Positions 26,607-34,876 of a stretch of DNA of 64,000 nt are shown here, in pieces. The stretch is from positions 248,001 through 312,000 of the forward strand of contig CANMSH010000003.1 of assembly GCA_947500525.1 (NCBI GenBank), in the 5' to 3' direction. A program made the translations under genes and the position numbers. The stretch is from an uncultured Flavobacteriaceae bacterium (lineage in GTDB: Bacteria; Bacteroidota; Bacteroidia; Flavobacteriales; Flavobacteriaceae). Numbering within the stretch: position 1 is the stretch's first letter; every line of letters starts with the position of its first letter. Under the pieces are notes generated by a model. It searched no databases. It had not been told where the DNA came from and saw only the letters and a list, made by a program, of their open reading frames with translations.

Positions 26607-27503
26607 ATGTACCAAATACAGCACATAACAGAAAATGAACTTCATTATATCAAATTGATGAATCATGATAAGAATTCATATGCTAAGATATGTTTAGAGC
26701 AAGGTGCAAACTTACAAGAACTTTATATTGATACTACTCCTATCATAAAAGATCTATCTCCGCTAACCTATGCCGATACGTATGCATCCTCTCTTTTGTT
26801 TCCATTTGCGAATAGAATTAAAGATGGCCTTTACACATTCAATGAGAAAAAGTATCAGCTTGATATAAATCAAAAAGAAGAAAACAATGCATTGCATGGG
26901 CTCGTTTATAATAAGACCTTTCATCTATTAGAACATGATATTTCTGATATGCATGCCTCCATAAAACTTGGTTATGAAGAAAAAGAGAAATCAAAAGGCT
27001 TTCCATTCACCTATAGAATTGAACTATTTTATGTATTCACTAAAAATAACTTATCACTCAACATTTCTGTAAAAAATACCGACGTAGATCCATTCCCTTT
27101 TACATTAGGATGGCATCCCTTTTTTTACAGTACCAATTTACACACTAGTTATTTAGAGTTTGACAGTTCTAAAAAAACAGTTTCGAACTCGAACATGATC
27201 ACCATTGGGATGGAAGATTTAATTTCAGAGGGTCGATTCGAAATCAAAGACAAACAATTAGATGATTGTTTTGTGCTAGATACAAATACCATACTTTTTA
27301 ATACCCCTGATTATCAGCTAGAAATGACGGCTTCATCAAAACATACTTTTTTACAAATGTATACCCCGAATAGATCATTTATTGCCTTAGAACCAACTAC
27401 AGGCGTATCGGATAGCTTCAATAACAAAATTGGTTTGCAAGTTTTAAACTCAGGAGAAACCTATTCTTTAGACTGGGCAATTAAAAACATTAATATTCAT
27501 TAA
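26607..27503 (+). CDS. galM: Aldose 1-epimerase (galactose mutarotase)
   Basis: A 298-residue beta-sandwich epimerase. FPFANRIKDGLY near residue 72, the conserved His in ALHGLVYNKTF near residue 98, and FTLGWHPFF near residue 172 (containing the catalytic-site His) are the family hallmarks. The conserved C-terminal acid is in FIALEPTTGVSD. It interconverts alpha- and beta-D-galactose ahead of GalK. It follows the regulator by 15 bases and precedes galK by 37. Somewhat shorter than Escherichia coli GalM and closer to the DUF4432/LacX-like short forms. Cytoplasmic, no signal peptide. Confidence 0.88.
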   Translation: MYQIQHITENELHYIKLMNHDKNSYAKICLEQGANLQELYIDTTPIIKDLSPLTYADTYASSLLFPFANRIKDGLYTFNEKKYQLDINQKEENNALHGLVYNKTFHLLEHDISDMHASIKLGYEEKEKSKGFPFTYRIELFYVFTKNNLSLNISVKNTDVDPFPFTLGWHPFFYSTNLHTSYLEFDSSKKTVSNSNMITIGMEDLISEGRFEIKDKQLDDCFVLDTNTILFNTPDYQLEMTASSKHTFLQMYTPNRSFIALEPTTGVSDSFNNKIGLQVLNSGETYSLDWAIKNINIH

Positions 27504-27540
27504 TTTTTTTCTAACTATTTAAAGATCAAATTTTATATAC

Positions 27541-28668
27541 ATGCTAAATATTGAAACATTCAAAAGCGAGGTAGTTATTGAATCTCCAGGAAGGATCAAC
27601 CTTATTGGGGAGCATATTGACTACAATGGTGGTTTTGTGCTACCAGCAGCCGTTGATAAAAAAATTAGATTACGGCTTCGAAAAAACAATAGTAGCTCTT
27701 GTACTATTTATTCAAGTAATTTCAAAAGTAGTTTCACGATTGTTTTAGACGATTTAGTGCGCAAAGAAGTCGAATGGCAAAATTATATTATTGGCGTACT
27801 GTTCCATATAAATGTCTTAAAACCAAATACTATTGAAGGTTTTGATTGTATTATTGAAAGTAATTTACCTTTAGGTTCAGGCATAAGCTCTTCTGCGGCA
27901 TTAGAATGTGGTATTGCAAAGGGCGTGAACGACTTATTTAATTTAGGTCTATCTGATATAGAGATCATTAAATTATCTCGTGATGCAGAACATACATTTG
28001 TAGGAACCAAGTGCGGAATTATGGACCAGTTTGCAGTGGTAAAAGGAAAAAAAGAGCATCTCATCCTTTTAAATTGCGAAACCTTAGATTATGAATTAAT
28101 TAAAGCAGATTTCAGAGACTACAAGATTGTTTTATTAAATACTAATGTTTCTCATAGTCTAGCAAGTAGTGAATATAATGTAAGACGAGATGAATGTGAC
28201 ACTGCATTAACGGCCATACAAAAGAAGTATCCAAACTTTCAGTTTTTGACAGAAGTTCCTGTAAAAATAATGAAAGAGTTCAAAGCGATCTTGCCAGAAA
28301 AAATATATAACAGAGCATTATATGTCACGCAAGAAAACAAAAGAACAATCAAAGCAGTTAAGAGTTTAAAAAAGAATAACATCGAAAAGTTTGGTAGTTA
28401 TTTATATAAATCTCATTATGGGTTACAACATTTATATGAGGTTAGTTGTACCGAATTGGACTTTTTAGTAAATCTAACTCGAGATTTAGATTATGTTATT
28501 GGTTCAAGAATGATGGGCGGAGGCTTCGGTGGTTGCACCATCAATCTAGTTCACAAAGATAAAGCTGAAGATTTAATTACTCTTGCTTCAGCGTCTTATG
28601 AAGAAAAATTTAATATTCAATTATCCGCTATTCAAACAACTATAAGTGATGGCGTAAAACAACTATAA
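27541..28668 (+). CDS. galK: Galactokinase
   Basis: A 375-residue GHMP kinase. The galactose-binding signature is GRINLIGEHIDYNGGFVLPAA near residues 17-37 (its key residues are the Arg, Glu, His and Asp), the ATP loop is PLGSGISSSAALE, the catalytic Asp is in GTKCGIMDQF, and GGGFGGCTINL is the third GHMP motif. It phosphorylates alpha-D-galactose at C1. Its stop is one base before the galT ATG, so translation is likely coupled. Confidence 0.96.
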   Translation: MLNIETFKSEVVIESPGRINLIGEHIDYNGGFVLPAAVDKKIRLRLRKNNSSSCTIYSSNFKSSFTIVLDDLVRKEVEWQNYIIGVLFHINVLKPNTIEGFDCIIESNLPLGSGISSSAALECGIAKGVNDLFNLGLSDIEIIKLSRDAEHTFVGTKCGIMDQFAVVKGKKEHLILLNCETLDYELIKADFRDYKIVLLNTNVSHSLASSEYNVRRDECDTALTAIQKKYPNFQFLTEVPVKIMKEFKAILPEKIYNRALYVTQENKRTIKAVKSLKKNNIEKFGSYLYKSHYGLQHLYEVSCTELDFLVNLTRDLDYVIGSRMMGGGFGGCTINLVHKDKAEDLITLASASYEEKFNIQLSAIQTTISDGVKQL

Positions 28669-28669
28669 T

Positions 28670-29728
28670 ATGGAATCTATAATAAATTCACAACCGCATA
28701 GAAGATATAATATTTTAACAGATGAATGGGTATTGGTTTCTCCACACAGAACCAAACGCCCATGGCAAGGAAAAAAGGACATTGCTGTACCAGTTCAAAA
28801 GGCATCCTATGATGAAAACTGTTATTTATGCCCCACAAATAAAAGGGCCAGTGGTGCAGTTAATCCTGATTATATTGGAACGTATAGTTTTACCAATGAT
28901 TTTGCCGCTCTTTTACCGCATAAAGAAGAAGCCACACATAATGAAGGCTTACTCAAAGCCACGACCGAATCAGGGTTATGTAAGGTCATTTGCTTTTCTG
29001 AGAATCACTCATTGACACTCCCTTTATTATCTGTTTCAGAGATAAGTAATGTTATTGATCTATGGAAAAAAGAGTATGCAGAACTCAGTGCAAACCCAGA
29101 TATAAACCATGTTCAAATTTTTGAAAACAAAGGCGACATCATGGGCTGCAGCAATCCACATCCACATGGGCAAATTTGGGCACAAAATTCTATTCCAGAA
29201 GTAGTATTGAAAAAGCAACAGCAACAACTTAATTATTGGAATACACATCATAGAAGTCTATTGTCAGATTACATCCAACAAGAGCTAGAATTAAATGAGC
29301 GCATCGTAGTTAAAAATGCTCATTTTATTGCACTTGTACCCTACTGGGCCGTTTGGCCTTATGAAACGATGATCGTTCCTATAAAACACCATCAGCATAT
29401 CGGTCAATTAAACAAAGAAGAGCAACTCGCTTTTGCCGAAATCTTAAAAGAATTGACTATTAAGTATGATAATTTATTCGAAACCTCTTTTCCTTATTCA
29501 TCGGGCATACATCAAAGTCCAACCGATGGTGAGCATCCCGAATGGCACTTTCACATGTCTTTTTATCCACCACTTTTACGTTCGGCAGAAGTGAAAAAAT
29601 TCATGGTTGGTTATGAAATGTTCGCGAATCCGCAAAGGGACATAACAGCTGAACAAGCGGCCGATAACTTGAAAAAATTAAGTAATATTCATTATAGTCT
29701 CAATCAAAAAAACAACGCATACGAATAA
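28670..29728 (+). CDS. galT: Galactose-1-phosphate uridylyltransferase
   Basis: A 352-residue GalT. The active-site NPHPHGQIW puts His164 and the nucleophile His166 at the same numbers as in Escherichia coli GalT. Zinc-site cysteines are in CYLCPTNKRASG near residue 52, and HWHFHMSFYPP-like residues EWHFHMSFYPP close the fold near residue 292. It exchanges UMP between UDP-glucose and galactose-1-phosphate. UDP-galactose 4-epimerase (galE) is not in the window and must be elsewhere. Last gene of the GntR-gal operon; it converges on the cytochrome gene 13 bases away with only a weak AT-only hairpin between. Confidence 0.96.
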   Translation: MESIINSQPHRRYNILTDEWVLVSPHRTKRPWQGKKDIAVPVQKASYDENCYLCPTNKRASGAVNPDYIGTYSFTNDFAALLPHKEEATHNEGLLKATTESGLCKVICFSENHSLTLPLLSVSEISNVIDLWKKEYAELSANPDINHVQIFENKGDIMGCSNPHPHGQIWAQNSIPEVVLKKQQQQLNYWNTHHRSLLSDYIQQELELNERIVVKNAHFIALVPYWAVWPYETMIVPIKHHQHIGQLNKEEQLAFAEILKELTIKYDNLFETSFPYSSGIHQSPTDGEHPEWHFHMSFYPPLLRSAEVKKFMVGYEMFANPQRDITAEQAADNLKKLSNIHYSLNQKNNAYE

Positions 29729-29741
29729 GATAAAATAAATG

Positions 29742-32012
29742 CTATTTTACTTTGGTAACTTGATCTAAAAATTGAGTATACTGAATATTATTGGGATATA
29801 AATCAACCAATTTCACCAGGATATTTTGAGCCTTTTTTAGCTTTTCTCTCGTGTAATAATGATACGCCAATGTGTACAATAAACTTTCATTTGCGGGATC
29901 AATTTTAAGACCATTTACCAGCGCGGCTTCTGCGTTTTTATCGTCTTGTTTTTTCTCATACAACAAACTTAAATTATAATAAGTACGTGTATTGGTTGGC
30001 ATATACTTTACTGCATTTTTCATTTGAATTAGGGCATCATCAATACGATTCATTTCAGCATATAATAAAGCCAAAGAATAATACACTGGACCAAACTCTG
30101 ATTCTTGCTCTATAACCAATTTAAAGGTCTCTTCGGCCTTTAAAAAGTTTTGATCTTGATAATACAAATTGGCTAGGCCCAATCTAACTTGATTATTGAT
30201 ATTGTCAATTTGTAAAGCACTTTCATAACTCGCTATAGCGCTTTTTAAATCGCCTTTTTTAATATAATAATTGGCTTTTTTAATACGTCCACCAACAAAA
30301 TCGGAATTTATATTTAAGTAGTCATAGAATTCTTCTTTTACCTTTACATAATTTTCTTTGTAATCTTCAGGGATTTGCAATTCATCTAAAACTCCCAAGC
30401 CGTAAAAAGCTTTAATCCTCACACTGCGTTTCGGATCAGCAAGCAATGGTAAAAAGTACGAAGCGTAATCGGTGCTATTTATTTCACTCATTACATCTAA
30501 GGTAGTTCCTCGTACTATTGGAGATGGATCATTTAATAGGGCAATATATTGTTCTATTAGGTTTGTAATTTGGTATTTAGATATGGCCTTTACGGCAGAT
30601 GCTCTCACTATTTCAGATTCATTTTCATCATTGATAAGTTCTTGCAAACCTATGTGAGCTTCGGGAAGCCCCATGATTCCGGGAGCCAATTTTTCTGAAA
30701 AATGTATAGAATCTACCTCCCCATACAATTGTTTAAATGCATCTGAAGCCCATTGATCAGTCTTATCTTTATGGCATTGTGTACAAGCATTTGGTGCGTT
30801 ATATTTTAAACTTAAATCTGGTCTTGGCACTCTAAAACTATGATCTCTTCTAAAGTCGTTACCCATATAAAATTTGCCAGGCATATGACAATTGATACAT
30901 TTAGAAGCCTCGGTATTCATTTTATGAAAAGAGTGCTTTGGTGTATCATATTGTTCTGGTAAATGACATTGTGTACATAGTTTATTTCCATCAAATTTTA
31001 ATTTTAGTGAGTGCGAATTATGACAATCACTACAGGTAACATTATTTTTATACATTTTACTCTGCACGAAAGATCCGTAAACATACACTTCGTCAGATAT
31101 TTGTCCATCTGGATGATAAAATTCACTTTCAATTATTTGTGGAAAATAATGATCCATCATTGTGCCTTCGAAATTAAAATTCGTTGAATGCTGTTCTCGT
31201 CGCATATGACATCGTGCACATTGATCGACTAATTCTTTCGGTTTCGTATTAGATGTCATACTAAATGTGCCCGATTGTTTATATGCTTCGCCTAACTCAT
31301 TTACATCTGCAACATGTTGTTTACCTGGGCCATGACAAGCCTCACAGCTCACATTTTTTATAGCATATTTGGTAGTATAACTATGTGTTTTTTGATCGTA
31401 ATTTTTTCTAACATTGGTCGAATGACAATCAGCACACATATTATTCCAATTTAAACCTCCTCGAGACCAGTGCAACCATTCAGAATGCACCACCTTAAAA
31501 TTTGGATACAAATCGAACCATGTGTTCTTTTTTGCATCCCATGCTGTTCTTAAACACTGGTAATGTCCGTTAGGAAACTGTACAATGTATTGTTGTAATG
31601 GAAAAACGCCAAAAGTATAGACAATTTTGTACTCATGATAATTCCCATCGGGACCTTCAGTGTTGACAAAAAAATCTGTATTTCTTTTATAAAAATGAGA
31701 AGTAACTCCTTGACTTGTAAATTTTTCTCCTTTAAAATCTGCCAAAACCGAGGTACTATCAGCATCTTGCATAGCTTTATCATGGTGAGAACCTTGCCAA
31801 GCTTCAAACTCATTTTGGTGACATTGCTTGCATTTTTGATCTCCTAAAAAATGACTATCCGGTACTGACTCACCCAACAAAAACGTCTTTTTCTCAGTAA
31901 TTTTCTCATATTCAGATTGTTCTTTGCATGACGAGAATGTTAGAAAACATACAAGAAAAAAGAATATGACTTGAGATGATTTATGTTTAATTGAAGTAGA
32001 ATAGATGATCAC
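29742..32012 (-). CDS. Eight-heme c-type cytochrome with HEAT- and TPR-like repeats, lipoprotein
   Basis: A 756-residue protein. The N-terminus has a lipoprotein signal (LTFSSC near residue 30). Residues 60-420 contain eight CxxCH heme sites: CKQCH, CADCH, CEACH, CARCH, CSDCH, CTQCH, CINCH and CTQCH. A helical HEAT-like stretch (about 440-560, including VRASAVKAI and VRIKAFYGLG) follows, and then five or so TPR units (about 575-750, such as NNQVRLGLANLYYQD). It is exported and heme-loaded in the periplasm or at the surface. Multiheme proteins with a TPR tail are found in many Bacteroidota, but I know no fixed reaction for this one. Nothing in it links it directly to the galactose operon with which it converges. 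Confidence 0.88.
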   Translation of the reverse strand: MIIYSTSIKHKSSQVIFFFLVCFLTFSSCKEQSEYEKITEKKTFLLGESVPDSHFLGDQKCKQCHQNEFEAWQGSHHDKAMQDADSTSVLADFKGEKFTSQGVTSHFYKRNTDFFVNTEGPDGNYHEYKIVYTFGVFPLQQYIVQFPNGHYQCLRTAWDAKKNTWFDLYPNFKVVHSEWLHWSRGGLNWNNMCADCHSTNVRKNYDQKTHSYTTKYAIKNVSCEACHGPGKQHVADVNELGEAYKQSGTFSMTSNTKPKELVDQCARCHMRREQHSTNFNFEGTMMDHYFPQIIESEFYHPDGQISDEVYVYGSFVQSKMYKNNVTCSDCHNSHSLKLKFDGNKLCTQCHLPEQYDTPKHSFHKMNTEASKCINCHMPGKFYMGNDFRRDHSFRVPRPDLSLKYNAPNACTQCHKDKTDQWASDAFKQLYGEVDSIHFSEKLAPGIMGLPEAHIGLQELINDENESEIVRASAVKAISKYQITNLIEQYIALLNDPSPIVRGTTLDVMSEINSTDYASYFLPLLADPKRSVRIKAFYGLGVLDELQIPEDYKENYVKVKEEFYDYLNINSDFVGGRIKKANYYIKKGDLKSAIASYESALQIDNINNQVRLGLANLYYQDQNFLKAEETFKLVIEQESEFGPVYYSLALLYAEMNRIDDALIQMKNAVKYMPTNTRTYYNLSLLYEKKQDDKNAEAALVNGLKIDPANESLLYTLAYHYYTREKLKKAQNILVKLVDLYPNNIQYTQFLDQVTKVK

Positions 32013-32195
32013 AAAGAAAATTTAGCTTAACGGTGCCATAAAATTAAGGTCACACAATTATAGCTTAAAATTAAACATAGTTTTCGATTTGAACGAGCAT
32101 ATAAAAATTAAATTTATAATATAAGCGAATACATGTGCACCATCTGATCACGTAATAAAGTAGATAGTTAAAGTTAGTTCTATTTCCGTTTTGAC

Positions 32196-33860
32196 TTAAC
32201 TTCTTTCCAATAAAACAATATCCGCATCAGAAGTGATACTTATTTTTCCGTTGGTAACGACCGCGCTCTGGCCAGAATAGGCATCATGTAATTTGTCACC
32301 ATCTTTAAATTTTGAGCTCACATCAATATTCTTTTCTCCTTTTGATAAATTTAAGCCAACAATGACAGTATCATGATAATCATTTTCAGCATATGTTCTA
32401 GAGAATACATATCCGTCAACATTAGTAATCATCTTATGTCTACCTGCGCCAATGGCAGGATGCTTAGATCTAAACTTACCTAGTCGTTGCCAGTGCCATA
32501 ATATTTTTTTGGTTTCGGTATTATTTTGAACAGCGTCCCAATCCATAAAAGAACGTAGGGTGGCGTCTCCTTTGGTTCCTTCGACGATCAAGGTTCTTGC
32601 TAGTTCATCACCATAATAAACTTGTGATGCACCGGGTGCCAATAACAGTCTACTCGCTGTCTCATAGGGCTTTTCTCTGGCTTTATCGAATGGCTGACCG
32701 TCGTCATGAGAAGTCAAATAATTAAGAGTACCATGTCCTTTTAACTTCGTATTCAAGATGCTATCATACGCTGCATACGTTTCTTCGAGGGTGCGATTAT
32801 TTTTATACTTTAAATTGAAATTTATCAAGGCATCAAAACTATTGTTAAAATAGTCAACAACTTTATCACCAAAGTCATAGTTTCTACCACTCTGAATATG
32901 ATAATTATACACTTCTCCTACTAAATAAAAATTAGTTCCATCTAAAACCTCATCTTTGTTGTTCTTTTTCCATTCTGCGAAAGCATAATCACATTCTTTC
33001 CGAAATTCTTCCCATACCGATTCTTCAGTATGCTTTACGGTATCTACCCGATATCCGTCAATTCCAAACTCCGCAATATAATCTGTTAACCATTTCATGA
33101 TATAAAATCTTGGCGCTCTCGGATAACCTGTTCGATTAAAAAAGGCATCCAACTCGGCCACTTCTTGATCATATCTGCCTTCTGATTGCCATTTTTCTAC
33201 TAATTGTGGCGGTAATTCTACAGCCTCATTACTTTCTGTTCTAATATCCGGTAAGTTCTTTACGAGGGTACATGCTGTTGTATTAGCGTAGTTATCATAT
33301 GTACATTGCGGTTCTGTTCGCACCCAATCACTTGGCCATGCTGTGTCAATATCAGTAACTGGGCCCGTATGATTTATCACAGCATCTAACAAAATTCGGA
33401 TTCCATTTTTATGAGCAGTATCTACCAGGTTTTTCAAATCTTTTGCAGTTCCAAAGTTAGGATCTAAGGCCGTCCAGTCGCGCGTCCAATATCCATGAAA
33501 TCCATAGGTAACTCCTGTACCTTCATCAGTACCATCTTGAATTTGTTCAACAATAGGAGTCATCCAAATGGCATTGATACCCAAATCAGTAAAATAGCCT
33601 TCGTTGATTTTTTGGGTAATTCCTTTAAGGTCACCTCCCTTAAAACCTCTTAATACTGCCGTTTCTTTGGTTCTATTAAAATTTAAATCATTAGAAGTAT
33701 CTCCATTATTAAATCTATCAGTTAATAGAAAATAAATATTCGCCGCTTTCCAAGTAAACGGAACTTCAGTTTTAATCTCTTTTGTTTCTTGTTTTTGAGC
33801 GCATCCAAATACTACAAAAACGATACCTAAAATAACTAAGCCTTTTTTCATGGGATTCAT
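32196..33860 (-). CDS. GH13 alpha-amylase-family lipoprotein
   Basis: A 554-residue glycoside hydrolase with a lipoprotein signal (VFGC near residue 20; the ATG at residue 4 is an equally good start). GH13 residues are the nucleophile Asp273 in DGYRVDTVKH, the acid/base Glu316 in LVGEVYNY and Asp386 in TSHDDGQPF. Region I is AVINHTGP. An insertion with CTYDNYANTTAC, a possible disulfide, precedes the nucleophile. It should cut maltodextrins or cyclodextrins outside the cytoplasm. It is last in the order pgmB, GH65, esterase, GH13 on the minus strand, with short gaps throughout. Confidence 0.93.
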   Translation of the reverse strand: MNPMKKGLVILGIVFVVFGCAQKQETKEIKTEVPFTWKAANIYFLLTDRFNNGDTSNDLNFNRTKETAVLRGFKGGDLKGITQKINEGYFTDLGINAIWMTPIVEQIQDGTDEGTGVTYGFHGYWTRDWTALDPNFGTAKDLKNLVDTAHKNGIRILLDAVINHTGPVTDIDTAWPSDWVRTEPQCTYDNYANTTACTLVKNLPDIRTESNEAVELPPQLVEKWQSEGRYDQEVAELDAFFNRTGYPRAPRFYIMKWLTDYIAEFGIDGYRVDTVKHTEESVWEEFRKECDYAFAEWKKNNKDEVLDGTNFYLVGEVYNYHIQSGRNYDFGDKVVDYFNNSFDALINFNLKYKNNRTLEETYAAYDSILNTKLKGHGTLNYLTSHDDGQPFDKAREKPYETASRLLLAPGASQVYYGDELARTLIVEGTKGDATLRSFMDWDAVQNNTETKKILWHWQRLGKFRSKHPAIGAGRHKMITNVDGYVFSRTYAENDYHDTVIVGLNLSKGEKNIDVSSKFKDGDKLHDAYSGQSAVVTNGKISITSDADIVLLERS

Positions 33861-33869
33861 TTTACAAAT

Positions 33870-34856
33870 TTACTTTTTGAACAAAAATGTCAACGGAATA
33901 TCAAACCTCCTATTCCAAGAACTCTCAGAATGATCTGCGCCTTCGAATTCAAGATTCATATAATTGTGACTTTTATATCCTTTCGCAGAAAAAATATCAT
34001 CAACATCTGTTAAATATTTAGGATAAAAAGCATCTAATGTTTCTGTACCATAGTCAAAATAAAACTTGTGATCAGACGCTGAGGGCACTTTTTCTTTCAT
34101 ATAGGCTAAAATCGATTTAGCAACAGGGTTTTTATATGCTGTAGGATTCATCCCTGACCAATGCGTAGAGACACAAGCTGCACCAGCGAATACATCTGGG
34201 TATTCACACATAGCATACATAGACATCAATCCGCCCATACTCGAGCCACCAATAAATGTATCTTCACGTGAAGGCTTCGTGGCATAGGTTTGATCTATAT
34301 AAGGCTTCAATTCTTCGATGATAAATTTTAAGTATTCATCACCTTTAAAATCTTCGAGTGTAATAGAAAGTCCTTTCTTTTTACCATCTTCAAAAAGCGA
34401 ATCTTTTACCTTTTCTGTCATATAATTAAAAGCCTTTTCAGGAAACAAATCTAAAAATCTAATTTTCGGAATATTGTGAATTCCTACTAAAATTAAATCA
34501 TGAATACTATCTTTTTCGATGAGTTCGGTAATCCATTCATCTGCTTTCCACTCTTGGTTATTCCAAGTTGTATTCGCATCGAATAAATTTTGCCCATCAT
34601 GCATATAAAATACTTTATATTCCTTTTTATCTGAATAGTCATTCGGCAACCAAACATCTACAGGCCTTGGCGTAATATAATTTGAAGGAAAACTATCTAT
34701 ACGCATCAATTCACCACCTGATAAGAGCACCTCTGAGAGCTTTTCTGCCTTTATTGAAGGATGTCCATCTTTCTTTTCTGGAATCTCTTTTTCTTGCTTT
34801 TTACAAGCAACGAGGGTTGATATAAATAGCACCAACAAAATTGTTTTTCTCAACAT
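33870..34856 (-). CDS. Putative esterase, esterase D-like lipoprotein
   Basis: A 328-residue alpha/beta hydrolase with a lipoprotein signal (LVAC near residue 18). VFYMHDGQNLFD is the oxyanion region, GGSSMGGLMSMYA near residue 205 holds the nucleophile Ser, and GADHSESSW near the C-terminus holds the catalytic His. Related proteins sit in starch and maltodextrin loci of flavobacteria. A role in deacylating polysaccharide is possible but unproven. It lies 9 bases before the GH13 gene and 20 after GH65. Confidence 0.82.
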   Translation of the reverse strand: MLRKTILLVLFISTLVACKKQEKEIPEKKDGHPSIKAEKLSEVLLSGGELMRIDSFPSNYITPRPVDVWLPNDYSDKKEYKVFYMHDGQNLFDANTTWNNQEWKADEWITELIEKDSIHDLILVGIHNIPKIRFLDLFPEKAFNYMTEKVKDSLFEDGKKKGLSITLEDFKGDEYLKFIIEELKPYIDQTYATKPSREDTFIGGSSMGGLMSMYAMCEYPDVFAGAACVSTHWSGMNPTAYKNPVAKSILAYMKEKVPSASDHKFYFDYGTETLDAFYPKYLTDVDDIFSAKGYKSHNYMNLEFEGADHSESSWNRRFDIPLTFLFKK

Positions 34857-34876
34857 ATTTAATTCTTCGTTATGGG

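Noticed and set aside
29731..29749. Inverted repeat TAAAATA / TATTTTA between galT and the cytochrome gene
   Set aside because: The stem is only seven A-T pairs with no G-C pair; it is too weak to call a terminator.
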